The position numbers were made by a program, and so were the translations under genes. A stretch of DNA of 64,000 nt, taken from DASUHT01 sp038230835. GTDB taxonomy: Bacteria > Actinomycetota > Thermoleophilia > Gaiellales > JAICJC01. Location: assembly GCA_038230835.1 (NCBI GenBank), contig JBBRMM010000012.1:41502-105501 (forward strand). Reading direction: 5' to 3'. This document shows, piece after piece, positions 30,638 to 40,064 of the stretch. The notes beneath the pieces were generated by a model, which was given only the letters and a program-made list of their open reading frames with translations, was not told the origin of the DNA and did not search any database. How positions within the stretch are numbered: position 1 is the first letter of the stretch; each line of letters opens with the position of its first letter.

Positions 30638-31215
30638 GAGCGCCGGATCTGCTCGACGACACCGGCCACGAACCGCTCCAGGTCGGCCAGCTCGCCGTCG
30701 TTGTGAAACACGAAGTCGCTGCGCGCAGCCTTTTCCTCCTCGGACAACTGGTGGGCCATGCGCTCGCCCGCCCCCGGCCGCCGCTGCTCACGCAGTCCAG
30801 CCGGGGCGGTGATGGCCACGATGGCGTCGTAGCGGTCTTCCACGCCGGCCTCGAAGAGCGTGGGCGCCTCGTGCACCAGAAGCGCGGATCCCGCACCCAG
30901 CTCAGCCTCGCGCCACCGCTGGAACCGTTCCGAGATCAGCGGTAGCAACAGACCTTCGAGCCAGCGCCGCTCACCGGCATCGGCGAACACCCGTCGGGCG
31001 ATCGCGGCCCGGTCGACCTCGCCACCCGGGCCCACCACCTCCGACCCGAAGTGCTCCTCGACCGCCGCCCGCACGTCGTCGCGCTGGTACAGCTCACGGG
31101 TCACGGCGTCGCTGGAGAGCGTGGCCGCTCCGTGCTCTGCGAACATACGCAGCGCCTCGGACTTGCCAGCCCCGATTCCGCCGGTGACACCGACGACCTG
31201 CACCGGTCGCCGCAC
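30634..31215 (-). CDS. coaE: Dephospho-CoA kinase
   Basis: Phosphorylates dephospho-CoA at the 3' hydroxyl, the last step of coenzyme A synthesis. 193 residues with the P loop GVTGGIGAGKSEAL, the SSDAVTREL segment binding the acceptor, and the lid region RRPGAGERMAHQLSEEEKAARSDFVFHNDGEL. GTG 31215 is preferred because GAGGGG lies before it and it falls only four bases after the rpsA stop. Its stop overlaps the transglycosylase start. Confidence 0.95.
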   Translation of the reverse strand: MRRPVQVVGVTGGIGAGKSEALRMFAEHGAATLSSDAVTRELYQRDDVRAAVEEHFGSEVVGPGGEVDRAAIARRVFADAGERRWLEGLLLPLISERFQRWREAELGAGSALLVHEAPTLFEAGVEDRYDAIVAITAPAGLREQRRPGAGERMAHQLSEEEKAARSDFVFHNDGELADLERFVAGVVEQIRRS

Positions 31216-31219
31216 CGGG

Positions 31220-32701
31220 TTACCCCTCGTCTGGGGCGGCCTCGACAGGTTCCTCGACGGCCGCCTGCTCCGCCTCGGGCTCCGCGTCCGCCGGCTGCTC
31301 GTCCGCAACGGCCTCGGTCTCGGGCTCCACGACCGCTTCCGGCTCGGCCTCCACAACTTCCGGTTCAGCCTCCACAGCCTCCGGTTCAGCCTCCACAGCC
31401 TCCGGATCGGCGTCCACAGCCTCCGGATCGGCGTCCACGGCTTCCGGCTCGTGCTCCTGAACTTCCGCGTCGACCTCCGGCTCCTCGGGTTCGGCCTCCA
31501 CGTCGGCAAACACCTCGTCCGAGCCCAGCTCAGGGAGCGGTACCGTGGACATGGTGGCACCCGGCAGCGACATGTCGATCGTCTTCACGGGCTCGCCCGG
31601 CTCGACCCGGCGCAGCGACAACGACAGCCGCCGGCGATCCGGGTCGATCTCGATGATCTTCACGTTCACGTCCTGGCCTTGGTTCACGACCTCACGCGGG
31701 TTCTCGACGTGATGCTCGGCCAGCTCTGAGATGTGGATCAGCCCTTCCACACCCGACACGATCTCGGCGAAGGCGCCGAAGGTGACCACCTTGGTGATGC
31801 GGCCCGTGACCACGTCGTTCTGACTGCACTCGTCGATCACCCGCTGCCAGGGGTCGGTCTGGGTCTGCTTGAGCCCGAGCGAGATGCGCTGGCGATCACG
31901 GTCGACGTCCAGCACCTTGACGTTCACCGTCTGACCGATCTCGAGGATTTCCGACGGATGGTTGACGTGGCTCCACGACAGCTCTGAGATGTGGATCAGA
32001 CCGTCGATCCCGTCCAGGTCGACGAAGGCGCCGAAATCGACGATGTTCGAGATCACGCCCTCCACCTCGACGCCCGGCGAGAGCCGGTCGAGGATCTGCT
32101 GACGCTGCTCCTTGCGCTCCTCCTCGAGCACCGCCCGGCGCGACAGCACGACGTTGTTGCGGCTGCGGTTGAGCTCGATCACCTTGCAGCGCAGCGTCTG
32201 GTCCCGGTACTCCTCGAGATCCTGCACGCGGCGGATGTCGACCAGCGACGCGGGCAGGAACCCGCGCACTCCGAGGTCGATGATCAACCCGCCCTTGACC
32301 ACTTCGATCACCAGGCCCTCGACCGGCTCGCCGCTCTCGGCAGCGGCCTCGATGCGCTTCCAGGCCTTCTCGAACCGGGCGCGCTTCTTGGACAGGATCA
32401 GGCGACCGTCAGCGTCCTCTTTCTGGAGCACCAAGGCGTCGATCTCGTCCCCGATCTTGACCTCGTCGTCAGGGTTCACCGAGCGCCGGATCGACAGCTC
32501 GGCGATCGGGATGACGCCCTCGGACTTGTAGCCGATGTCGACCAGGATCTCGTCCTTGTCGACACGGACGACGTGCCCGGAGACGACGTCTCCCTCGTTG
32601 AAATTCGTGAGCGTGCGGTCGTAGTCGGGGACGAGCACACCGTCGACCTCGATCATCCATGTGTCGAGGGCGTCGTCGTGTTGCTGATCGGTCAAAGGCA
32701 T
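31220..32701 (-). CDS. rpsA: 30S ribosomal protein S1
   Basis: 493 residues with four S1 RNA-binding domains (about 33-105, 120-185, 205-275 and 290-360; the latter two carry the FGAFVDLDGIDGLIHISEL and FGAFAEIVSGVEGLIHISEL hallmarks). Four domains rather than six is usual for actinobacteria. From about residue 400 the protein is an acidic tail of Glu, Asp, Ala, Pro and Val, including tandem heptapeptides of the PEAVDAD/PEAVEAE kind. S1 helps recruit mRNA to the ribosome. It heads the rpsA-coaE-transglycosylase unit. Confidence 0.97.
   Translation of the reverse strand: MPLTDQQHDDALDTWMIEVDGVLVPDYDRTLTNFNEGDVVSGHVVRVDKDEILVDIGYKSEGVIPIAELSIRRSVNPDDEVKIGDEIDALVLQKEDADGRLILSKKRARFEKAWKRIEAAAESGEPVEGLVIEVVKGGLIIDLGVRGFLPASLVDIRRVQDLEEYRDQTLRCKVIELNRSRNNVVLSRRAVLEEERKEQRQQILDRLSPGVEVEGVISNIVDFGAFVDLDGIDGLIHISELSWSHVNHPSEILEIGQTVNVKVLDVDRDRQRISLGLKQTQTDPWQRVIDECSQNDVVTGRITKVVTFGAFAEIVSGVEGLIHISELAEHHVENPREVVNQGQDVNVKIIEIDPDRRRLSLSLRRVEPGEPVKTIDMSLPGATMSTVPLPELGSDEVFADVEAEPEEPEVDAEVQEHEPEAVDADPEAVDADPEAVEAEPEAVEAEPEVVEAEPEAVVEPETEAVADEQPADAEPEAEQAAVEEPVEAAPDEG
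31336..31440 (-). repeat. 21-base tandem repeats in the rpsA tail
   Basis: Five consecutive 21-base units with a few substitutions encode the seven-residue acidic repeat of S1. Frame-preserving unit length makes this stretch prone to copy-number change. Confidence 0.8.
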
Positions 32702-32775
32702 TGAGAAGGTCAGTCGTTTCCTCGGGGACAGGTTCCACGCAGCGGCCCACCACTTGGGCAGGCAAGCGACAACGC

Positions 32776-32781
32776 AGTATA
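32776..32781 (-). promoter_or_regulatory. Extended -10 promoter element of rpsA
   Basis: On the minus strand TATACT is preceded by ACTG, giving a partial extended -10. It sits about 75 bases before the rpsA ATG. No well-spaced -35 is evident. Confidence 0.45.
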
Positions 32782-32835
32782 CAGTCCGTTGTGTGGCCCG
32801 GCGGCAAGGCGATCAGCCCGGTCTGGAGGGCGTGA

Positions 32836-33996
32836 TCAGCCGGTCGCCGAGCCGGTCAATCTCCTACTTCCGGCGACGATCATCGCGGTCTCCGGCTGCA
32901 GGACGACAGGTCGACCGTTGATCTGCACAGTGGCCGGCAGCGAGCCCGGATCGACCGCCGCGGTGCCACCGGTGAACACCCGCACCCAGGCCCCGTCCAC
33001 CAACTGCGGAGGCGGCCCGTCGTCCAGCGTTCCCAGCGGCAGCCGGTAGAGCGGGTCCGAGGCGTCCCCGGGCGCGCCGTAGGCCGTCCACTGGGTGCCC
33101 GCCACGAGCAGGTAGCTGGCGAACCCGTACACCCGCCGGGAGGGATCGAGGCCGACGGTGTCGTCCCACACCACCGGACCAGCACGGTTGAGCAGGGCGG
33201 TGTCGAAGTACCGGAAGAGTTGCGTCCACTCCACGCCGGCCAGGCCTGCGAAACCCTGGTCGACATCGACCGCGTTGGCGCCGAGGATCTCGCGCGGATC
33301 GATCACGGTCGGCGGCGTGTTCCGAACCGCCACCCGGAACCCCGCTGCCAGGATCGGCGCATGCGTCACCGACAGGGCCTGCTCGAGGTAGGTGCGGCGT
33401 AGCACTTCGGTGATCGGCTTGCCCAAGTTGGCGCCGGCGGTGTGGTCGATCGGGCTGCCGTCCCAGCCGGGTGCGTTTCCGGCATCCATCACCTCCACGC
33501 CGGTCCAGCCGCCGCGCGCGAGGGCGGCGTCGACCCGATCGGCCCACAATGCCTGGTAGTTGATGTTGGCGAAGTCGACCAGCACCATCTGCGGGTCGCC
33601 GAGGGGGTGGATCTCCAGCCCGTCGGCGGTGTGCAGGATCCACTCCGGGCGGTACCGGCGCATCCAGTCGAGGCTGAAGACGGCCGTCGGGCATCCGTTG
33701 CAGGCGTAGAGCAGCGAGCGCTGCTGCCACAACAGCAGGTTTGGATTCTCGGCCCTCATGGTCGTCGGCAACGTGCCCCAGCGGCCGGTCGCAAACACCG
33801 CCGAGTACTGGCGTGCGATGCACAGCGCCCGTGCCCGGCCGGGGACGATCGACAGCCGGATCGCGAGCGCCACCGACGGCCGGGCGAGGTGGGCACACGC
33901 CGGCGGCGGAGGGGGCGGCGGCGCGCTCGAGCCCAGGCAGCCCGATGCGGGCAGCACCAGCAGCGCCCCGACGATCGCCCTGCTCAGCGACCGCAT
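32836..33996 (-). CDS. Putative glycosyl hydrolase lipoprotein (GHL15-like)
   Basis: 386 residues. The N-terminus is a lipoprotein signal (LVLPASGC, Cys20) followed by a proline tract. The body resembles the putative glycosyl hydrolase-like family 15 (GHL15): LSIVPGRARALCIARQYSAVFA, PEWILHTADG, VLVDFANINYQALWADRVDAAL, GVEVMDAGNAP and a final beta domain with DGAWVRVFTGGTAAVDPG. The Asp residues in LVDFAN and VMDAGN would be the active-site candidates of a TIM barrel. Its substrate is unknown. It sits between polA and rpsA, which are usually closer together. Confidence 0.68.
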   Translation of the reverse strand: MRSLSRAIVGALLVLPASGCLGSSAPPPPPPPACAHLARPSVALAIRLSIVPGRARALCIARQYSAVFATGRWGTLPTTMRAENPNLLLWQQRSLLYACNGCPTAVFSLDWMRRYRPEWILHTADGLEIHPLGDPQMVLVDFANINYQALWADRVDAALARGGWTGVEVMDAGNAPGWDGSPIDHTAGANLGKPITEVLRRTYLEQALSVTHAPILAAGFRVAVRNTPPTVIDPREILGANAVDVDQGFAGLAGVEWTQLFRYFDTALLNRAGPVVWDDTVGLDPSRRVYGFASYLLVAGTQWTAYGAPGDASDPLYRLPLGTLDDGPPPQLVDGAWVRVFTGGTAAVDPGSLPATVQINGRPVVLQPETAMIVAGSRRLTGSATG

Positions 33997-34427
33997 TCGG
34001 CGCAGGGAGAGGCGGGGGCGCAGATCACGCCGCCGTCGGGAGGGGTGATCACGGACATCACGTCGACCGTGCGCTCGGCACCGCAGTGAGCGCAGAAGCC
34101 GCCGCTGGGTGGATGCTGACGAACCTCGAAGCTGATGTCCGCGTCGATGCCGTCGCCGGTGGCCGAGACCACACCGCGGCCGTCGCCGACCCGTCCGAAC
34201 TGGAGCTTGACATGCCCCGTGCGCTCACCGTCCACGCCGCGGATCGAGCCCACGGCCACCCCCATCGCACCGTCCAGCCGGTCGGGTGCGACGGCTGGTA
34301 GGAAGAGCTCCGCCGTCAGCGCCTCGCGCAACTCGCCGGCGGCGATCCACAGGAAGCTGCCGTCCTCGTCTCCGTTGCGCGCGGCCACCAGGTGCAGCGT
34401 GCCTTCGATCTGGCTCCAGCCGCTCAC
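33984..34427 (-). CDS. Hypothetical protein with C-terminal zinc ribbon
   Basis: 147 residues, not recognised. The first 100 residues form a mixed beta domain (GTLHLVAARNGDEDGSFLWIAAGEL, GVDGERTGHVKLQFGRVGDGRGVVSATGDG). The end carries two cysteine pairs, CAHCGAE and a terminal CAECGR, consistent with a zinc ribbon. The start overlaps the polA stop by four bases and the end overlaps the lipoprotein gene start by 13 bases, so it is part of a compact minus-strand run. Confidence 0.6.
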   Translation of the reverse strand: MSGWSQIEGTLHLVAARNGDEDGSFLWIAAGELREALTAELFLPAVAPDRLDGAMGVAVGSIRGVDGERTGHVKLQFGRVGDGRGVVSATGDGIDADISFEVRQHPPSGGFCAHCGAERTVDVMSVITPPDGGVICAPASPCAECGR

Positions 34428-37006
34428 TTGGCGTCCAGCCAGGTCGCCCCGGAGCCGGTGTCGACGTCCAGCGGCGGATCGAGCGGGTAGGCGGCGGTCA
34501 TCTCATGCGTCACCATCGAGCGCAGCGCTCCCAACTCCCCGTCGGCCACCTCGAACAGCAGCTCGTCGTGGATCTGGAGCACCAGCCGCGACCGCCGGCC
34601 CTCGTCGCGCAGACGGCGGTGGCAGTTGATCATCGCCACCTTGATGATGTCGGCGGCGCTGCCCTGCATGACCGTGTTCACGGCCAGCCGCTCGCCCAGG
34701 CTGCGGGTCTGATAATTGGACGCCCGCAGCTCGGGGATCGGGCGCCGGCGGCCGAACAGGGTGGTCACATAGCCGCACTCCTTGGCCGCCGCGATCGTCC
34801 GGCCCATGAACTCGTTGACGCGTGGGAAGCGCGCCAGATACGTGTCGATGTACGCCTGGGCCTCGTCCTTGGGGATCGACAGCTGCTCGGACAGGCCGAA
34901 CGCGCTGATGCCGTAGATGATGCCGAAGTTGACGGCCTTGGCACGGTTTCGCTCGTCCCGGGTGAGCTCGCCGGCCGGCTTGCCGAGCACTTCGGAGGCG
35001 GTCACCCGGTGGATGTCCTCGCCGCGCGCGAAGGCGTCGCGCAGCGCCGGCTCGTCCGACAGGTGGGCGAGGATCCGAAGCTCCACCTGCGAGTAGTCCG
35101 CCGACAACAGCGTGTACCCCTCGTCGGCCACGAATGCGCCTCTGATCTCCCGGCCCACCGGCGTGCGCACCGGGATGTTCTGCAGGTTGGGCCGGATCGA
35201 CGACAGCCGCCCGGTGGCTGCGGTGGTCTGGCTGAAGGTGGTGTGCAAGCGCCCGTCGGCGGGATCGATCTGCTCCGGCAGCGGCTGCAGGTAGGTGTTC
35301 AGCAGCTTGGACTGTTCGCGCCAGGCCTCGATCACGTCCACGATCGGGTGCAGGTCGCGGATCTTGGCCAGCACGCGGGCATCGGTTGAGTACCCGGTCT
35401 TGCCCTTGCGATCGGCCGGCAGCCCCAGACGCTCGAACAGCACTTCGCCCAACTGCCTGGGCGAGCCGAGCGTGAAGGCGCCGCCGGCCAGCTCGTGCGC
35501 GCGCTGCTCCAGCTCGTCCACCTGATCCTCGAGCTTGGCGGCGATCTCGGCCAACCGGTAGGTGTCCACTCTGATCCCGACCGCCTGCATGTCGGCCAGC
35601 ACCGGAACCAGCGGCAGCTCGATCTGCTCGTACAGGCCGGTCATCTCGCGCTCGGCCAGCCGCCCGACCAGCCCCGCGTGGAGGCGAACTGCGGTCGCGG
35701 CTGATCGCACCATCGCCGCCGTCTCCTCGTCGGCCGCCACCTGCAGATCGAGGCCGGCCTCCTGCGCCAGGTCGTCGATCTCGTACCCGGCCCGGCCCGG
35801 ATCGAGCAGGTACGCGGCGATCGCCGTATCGCCGGCCGGGAGCAGCCCGGGGATCTTGACGCCGTGCACGATCACCCGCCGATCGCGGAGCGCACCCACC
35901 ACCTCGGACGCGGACGCCGAGACCACGACGGCGTCCGTCTGGTCACCGAGCAGCGCGAAGCGGTCACCGGCCGCGCCCAATCCCAGCTCGTGCGGCAGGC
36001 CAGCGATATCGGCAACGGTGCCCTCGCGCCAACCCACGGCGGTCGCCGGGCCACGGGCCGGCTCGACGCCGGGCAGCGCCTCGTGCAGCTCGTCGACGCG
36101 CTTGAGCAGCGCGCGGAACTCGAGCCGGCGAAAGAGCTCGGCCATGCTGGAGCGATCGGGCTGGTCGACCGCCACCTGCTCGAGGTCGATGTCGAGGTCG
36201 ACAGCGGTGTTGATGGTCGCAAGCTCGCGAGACTTGCGCGCGTCCTGCTCGGCGTCGTGCAGCGACTGCCGGCGCTTGTCGCCCGACACGGCGGCCAGGT
36301 TGGCGTACACACCGTCCATGCTGCCGAACTGCAGCAGCAGCTCGGCGGCGGTCTTGTCACCGATTCCGGGCACGCCCTTGACGTTGTCCGACGTATCGCC
36401 CTTGAAGCCGATGAAATCGGGCACCAGTTCGGGACCGATGCCGTACCGCTGGCGGATCCGCTCGGGCGTGTACACGACCACGTCGGCCACCCCGCGCGGG
36501 GTCATCATGATGCACACGTTGTCCGAGGCCAACTGGAAGGCATCGCGGTCGGTGGAGACGACGCAGACGCGGTGCCCGGCCTCCTCGAAGCGACGGGCGA
36601 GCGTACCGATCACGTCGTCGGCCTCCATGCCCGAGGCGCGCACGTTGCGGTACCCGAACGCCTGCACTAGCGGCTCGAAGAAGGGCTGCTGCTGTTTGAG
36701 CAGCTCGGGTGTCGGCTTGCGATGAGCCTTGTAGTCGGGCGCCAGTTCCAACCGAGCGGTCGGCCGCTCGTCCCAGGCCACCAGTACCGTCTGCGGCCGG
36801 TAGTCCACCAGGAGCTTCATGAGCATGTTGGCGGTGCCCAGAAGAGCATTGGTGGGCTGGCCGTCAACCGTCTGCAGCTCCTCCGGAAGCGCGTAGAAGG
36901 CGCGGTAGGCGAGCCCGTTTCCATCCACCAGAAAGACGTCGCAGCGCCTGGCCGGCCCGTCATCGAGGTCGATGTCCTTGGGCGCGGTCTGATTGAGGGT
37001 CGCCAT
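34424..37006 (-). CDS. polA: DNA polymerase I
   Basis: Fills gaps during excision repair and replaces Okazaki primers. 860 residues: N-terminal 5'-3' exonuclease (about 18-300, with DGNGLAYRAFYALP and GFKGDTSDNVKGVPGIGDKTA), a middle 3'-5' exonuclease-like domain lacking the usual Asp-x-Glu motif, so proofreading is probably absent, and the polymerase domain (motif A LLSADYSQVELRILAHL, motif B RNRAKAVNFGIIYG, motif C LQIHDELLFEV). ATG 37006 is chosen because the following residues match family N-termini. It diverges from the malic enzyme gene. Confidence 0.97.
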   Translation of the reverse strand: MATLNQTAPKDIDLDDGPARRCDVFLVDGNGLAYRAFYALPEELQTVDGQPTNALLGTANMLMKLLVDYRPQTVLVAWDERPTARLELAPDYKAHRKPTPELLKQQQPFFEPLVQAFGYRNVRASGMEADDVIGTLARRFEEAGHRVCVVSTDRDAFQLASDNVCIMMTPRGVADVVVYTPERIRQRYGIGPELVPDFIGFKGDTSDNVKGVPGIGDKTAAELLLQFGSMDGVYANLAAVSGDKRRQSLHDAEQDARKSRELATINTAVDLDIDLEQVAVDQPDRSSMAELFRRLEFRALLKRVDELHEALPGVEPARGPATAVGWREGTVADIAGLPHELGLGAAGDRFALLGDQTDAVVVSASASEVVGALRDRRVIVHGVKIPGLLPAGDTAIAAYLLDPGRAGYEIDDLAQEAGLDLQVAADEETAAMVRSAATAVRLHAGLVGRLAEREMTGLYEQIELPLVPVLADMQAVGIRVDTYRLAEIAAKLEDQVDELEQRAHELAGGAFTLGSPRQLGEVLFERLGLPADRKGKTGYSTDARVLAKIRDLHPIVDVIEAWREQSKLLNTYLQPLPEQIDPADGRLHTTFSQTTAATGRLSSIRPNLQNIPVRTPVGREIRGAFVADEGYTLLSADYSQVELRILAHLSDEPALRDAFARGEDIHRVTASEVLGKPAGELTRDERNRAKAVNFGIIYGISAFGLSEQLSIPKDEAQAYIDTYLARFPRVNEFMGRTIAAAKECGYVTTLFGRRRPIPELRASNYQTRSLGERLAVNTVMQGSAADIIKVAMINCHRRLRDEGRRSRLVLQIHDELLFEVADGELGALRSMVTHEMTAAYPLDPPLDVDTGSGATWLDAK

Positions 37007-37129
37007 GCGTGGGTGACAGGGTATCCGAGCGAAGCCGGCCACAGGCGATATCCGCCTGACGAACCACGCCCAGCCTGTGTGCCGGTGGCGGTACTTACGG
37101 ACGCGTCCACGGGATAGGCTTCGCCGAGC

Positions 37130-38578
37130 ATGGCAGCACTCAACCCGTCAGCGTCCTACAGCCTCACCATGCGGATCGAGATCCCGTCCGGACGCGGCTC
37201 GTTCGCTCTCGTGGCGCACGCCATCGACGCCGCCGACGGCGACCTCGGCGCGATCGACCTGGTGCGCGTCAGCAAGCAGTCGACGATCCGCGACATCACC
37301 GTGGCGGCGGGCGACGCCGACCACGGTCAGAAGATCGTCGACGCGGTGCGCGAGGTCGAGGGCGTGTCGATCGTGCACGTGTCCGACCGCACCTTCCTGA
37401 TGCATCTGGGCGGCAAGATCGAGGTCCGCAACAAGGTGCCGGTGAAGACGCGCGACGACCTCTCGATGGCCTACACGCCGGGCGTCGCACGCGTCTGTAT
37501 GGCGATCCACGCCGACCCCGACAAGGCCCGCAGCCTGACCATCAAGCAAAACACGGTGGCCGTGGTCACGGACGGCACCGCCGTACTCGGTCTGGGCAAC
37601 ATCGGCCCCAAGGCGGCGATGCCGGTGATGGAGGGCAAGGCGATGCTGTTCAAGGAGTTTGCCGGCATCGACGCCTGGCCGCTGTGCCTGGACACCACCG
37701 ACACGGATGAGATCATCGCCATCGTGAAGGCCATCGCGCCCGGCTTCGGCGGCATCAACCTGGAGGACATAGCCGCCCCCCGCTGCTTCGAGATCGAGGG
37801 CCGGCTGCGCCGCGAGCTCGACATCCCGGTCTTCCACGACGACCAGCACGGCACCGCGGTCGTGGTGCTGGCGGGCCTGCTGAACGCTGCCAAGCTGGTC
37901 GGCAAGGATCTGGGCGACCTGCGCGTGGTGCTGGTCGGCGTCGGCGCAGCCGGCGTGGCGGTGTCCAAGCTGCTGATGGAGGCCGGCGTGCGCGACATCG
38001 TCGGCTGCGACCGCGAGGGCGCGCTGCACCCGGGCAAGAAAGGGCTGACGGCGATCAAGAAGTGGTACGCCAAGAACACCAACCCGCGCGGATTCGTGGG
38101 CAGTGCCGACGAAGCGCTGGTGGGTGCCGACGTCTTCCTCGGCCTGTCCGGGCCCGGCGCCGTGTCGGTGGACGCCGTCCGGGCGATGGCCGAAGGCGCG
38201 ATCGTGTTCGCGATGGCAAACCCCGACCCCGAGGTGCGACCGGAGGCCGTGGAGGACTCGGTCGTCCGGGTGATGGCAACCGGCCGCTCCGACTACCCCA
38301 ACCAGATCAACAACGTGCTGGCGTTTCCCGGCATCTTCCGTGGTGCGCTCTCGGCGTACGCCACCACCATCAACGAGGCGATGAACCTGGCCGCGGCACA
38401 GGCGATCGCCTCGGTGATCACCGAGGACGAGTTGCACGAGGAGTACGTGATTCCCTCGGTCTTCAACAAGTCGGTCGTGGAGTCGGTGGCGACCGCGGTC
38501 GCCGAAGCGGCTGTGGTGACCGGCGTTGCCCGCACCTCGAGCAACCTGGCGGCCGACGCGGCGTCGATCTACCGCTGA
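37130..38578 (+). CDS. NAD(P)-dependent malic enzyme with N-terminal ACT domain
   Basis: Decarboxylates malate to pyruvate with NAD(P)+ reduction. 482 residues: an ACT-like regulatory domain (about 12-90), the malic N-terminal domain (SMAYTPGVARVCMAI, VTDGTAVLGLGNIGPKAAMPVMEGKAMLFKEFAG, with the metal-binding HDDQHGTA) and the NAD-binding domain (VGVGAAGVAVSKLL). The ACT domain suggests allosteric control by a small molecule. TAGGCT lies nine bases before the ATG, pointing to a near-leaderless transcript. Confidence 0.94.
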   Translation: MAALNPSASYSLTMRIEIPSGRGSFALVAHAIDAADGDLGAIDLVRVSKQSTIRDITVAAGDADHGQKIVDAVREVEGVSIVHVSDRTFLMHLGGKIEVRNKVPVKTRDDLSMAYTPGVARVCMAIHADPDKARSLTIKQNTVAVVTDGTAVLGLGNIGPKAAMPVMEGKAMLFKEFAGIDAWPLCLDTTDTDEIIAIVKAIAPGFGGINLEDIAAPRCFEIEGRLRRELDIPVFHDDQHGTAVVVLAGLLNAAKLVGKDLGDLRVVLVGVGAAGVAVSKLLMEAGVRDIVGCDREGALHPGKKGLTAIKKWYAKNTNPRGFVGSADEALVGADVFLGLSGPGAVSVDAVRAMAEGAIVFAMANPDPEVRPEAVEDSVVRVMATGRSDYPNQINNVLAFPGIFRGALSAYATTINEAMNLAAAQAIASVITEDELHEEYVIPSVFNKSVVESVATAVAEAAVVTGVARTSSNLAADAASIYR

Positions 38579-38746
38579 GCGACCGCGCCGCGGGCGCGGG
38601 AATAGGCGCTCGACTGCTCCCGTTCAATCTCAAGACGAAGCCCGCCGATAACGTCCATGCGGGGCTGCGCGCAGCGTGCCAAAACGCCGCTGCTCGGGCT
38701 CGACTTCGCGCCTCACCACCCGACCTGACCGGTCCGACACAGAACC

Positions 38747-40027
38747 ATGACCATGCGATCCTCAAATACCGCGGTGCTTCGCCTCGCGGCCAGCCAAGGG
38801 CTGGCCTTCGCCGGGCGTGGCGCCGCAATGACCGCCCTGATCTGGGCGCTGTTCGCCCACGGGCACTCGGCATGGCTGGTGTCGGCCGCCATGCTGGGCG
38901 TGTTCGGGGTGTCGACGGCGGTCTCCCCGTGGGCCGGGAACATCGGCGACCGGCACGACCGCCGGCGCGTGGTGATGGTGTCAGCGGTGCTGGCAGCGCT
39001 CGGCTTTGCGGTCTGCGCGGTGCTGGCCTGGTACGGGCTCACGCTGGCGATCATCGGCGTCATGGTGGCGGCGGCAGCGACCCAGGGCGCACTCTCCGCC
39101 GCGGTCGCGGGAGCGGTGCCGAACCTCGTCTCGGATGAGGATCTGACCGGCGCCAACAGTCTCACCGGCGCCTTCAAGAGCGCCGGGTTCATGCTCGGTC
39201 CCGGGATCGGCGGCGCACTGCTCGCGGTGATCGGCGCGACCGGCGTGTTCGCGGCGGCCGCGGCGATCCTGCTGATCTCGGCCATGCTCACCCACGGCGT
39301 GCGCGGACGGCTGCGCGACGAGCAGCGGCCCGACGCGATGGGCGGCCGCATGGAGGGGTTCCGGCAGTTGTGGAACGACCGCTGGCTGCGGCTTTTGACC
39401 GTGGCCTGGGCGCTGGTGATGATCGGCATCGGCCCGGTGATCGTGGCCGAGGTGCCCCTGGCACGCGAGTTCGGCGTCGGCTCGATCGGCTACGGCCTGA
39501 TCGCCGTCTTCTGGGACGGCGGCGGCGTGGTCGGCGCCCTGCTGGGCCGGCGGATCTCGACCGGGGTCGAGCGGGCGGCGGTGGCCGGCGGCTGCGCGGC
39601 GATCGGCTTCGGGTTTGCGGTGGTCGGCCTCACCCCCACCTTCTGGCCGGTGCTGGCCGGCATGATGGTGGCCGGGCTGTTCGACGCCTTCGGCGTGGTC
39701 GCCGCCCAGAACATCATCCAGCGGCGAACGCCCGACCACATCCGGTCACGTGTCTCGGCCGCCCTCGACGCGGTCGTGCTGGGATCGATGGCCGCCTCCT
39801 TCGCGCTGGCGGCGCCGCTGATCGCCCTGCTCGGCGTCCAGGGTGTGTACCTCGCCGCCGCCGCCATCGCACTCACCGGAGCGGCCATCCTCGTGCCGAC
39901 ACTGAGCGGCATTCCGGCGCTGCCGCGACCGGCGGCCGCCGCCCGCCGCGCCGCCCGCCCGGTGCACGTGATCCGGCGCACGCTGCCCAACCCGCGCGGT
40001 CGCGCACGGCATCGCACCCGCCGCTGA
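38747..40027 (+). CDS. MFS transporter (MFS_3 exporter type)
   Basis: 426 residues with about 11-12 transmembrane helices and the cytoplasmic loop motif GDRHDRRRVVM between helices 2 and 3. The pattern, including LTGANSLTGAFKSAGFMLGPGIGGALL and the second-half loop, resembles the MFS_3/EntS-like exporters that expel siderophores or drugs. A basic C-terminal tail of about 40 residues lies in the cytoplasm. The substrate is unknown and no siderophore genes are nearby. Confidence 0.86.
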   Translation: MTMRSSNTAVLRLAASQGLAFAGRGAAMTALIWALFAHGHSAWLVSAAMLGVFGVSTAVSPWAGNIGDRHDRRRVVMVSAVLAALGFAVCAVLAWYGLTLAIIGVMVAAAATQGALSAAVAGAVPNLVSDEDLTGANSLTGAFKSAGFMLGPGIGGALLAVIGATGVFAAAAAILLISAMLTHGVRGRLRDEQRPDAMGGRMEGFRQLWNDRWLRLLTVAWALVMIGIGPVIVAEVPLAREFGVGSIGYGLIAVFWDGGGVVGALLGRRISTGVERAAVAGGCAAIGFGFAVVGLTPTFWPVLAGMMVAGLFDAFGVVAAQNIIQRRTPDHIRSRVSAALDAVVLGSMAASFALAAPLIALLGVQGVYLAAAAIALTGAAILVPTLSGIPALPRPAAAARRAARPVHVIRRTLPNPRGRARHRTRR

Positions 40028-40064
40028 GCGGCTGACACGCGCCAACGCTCCGCGCCGCCGCGCG

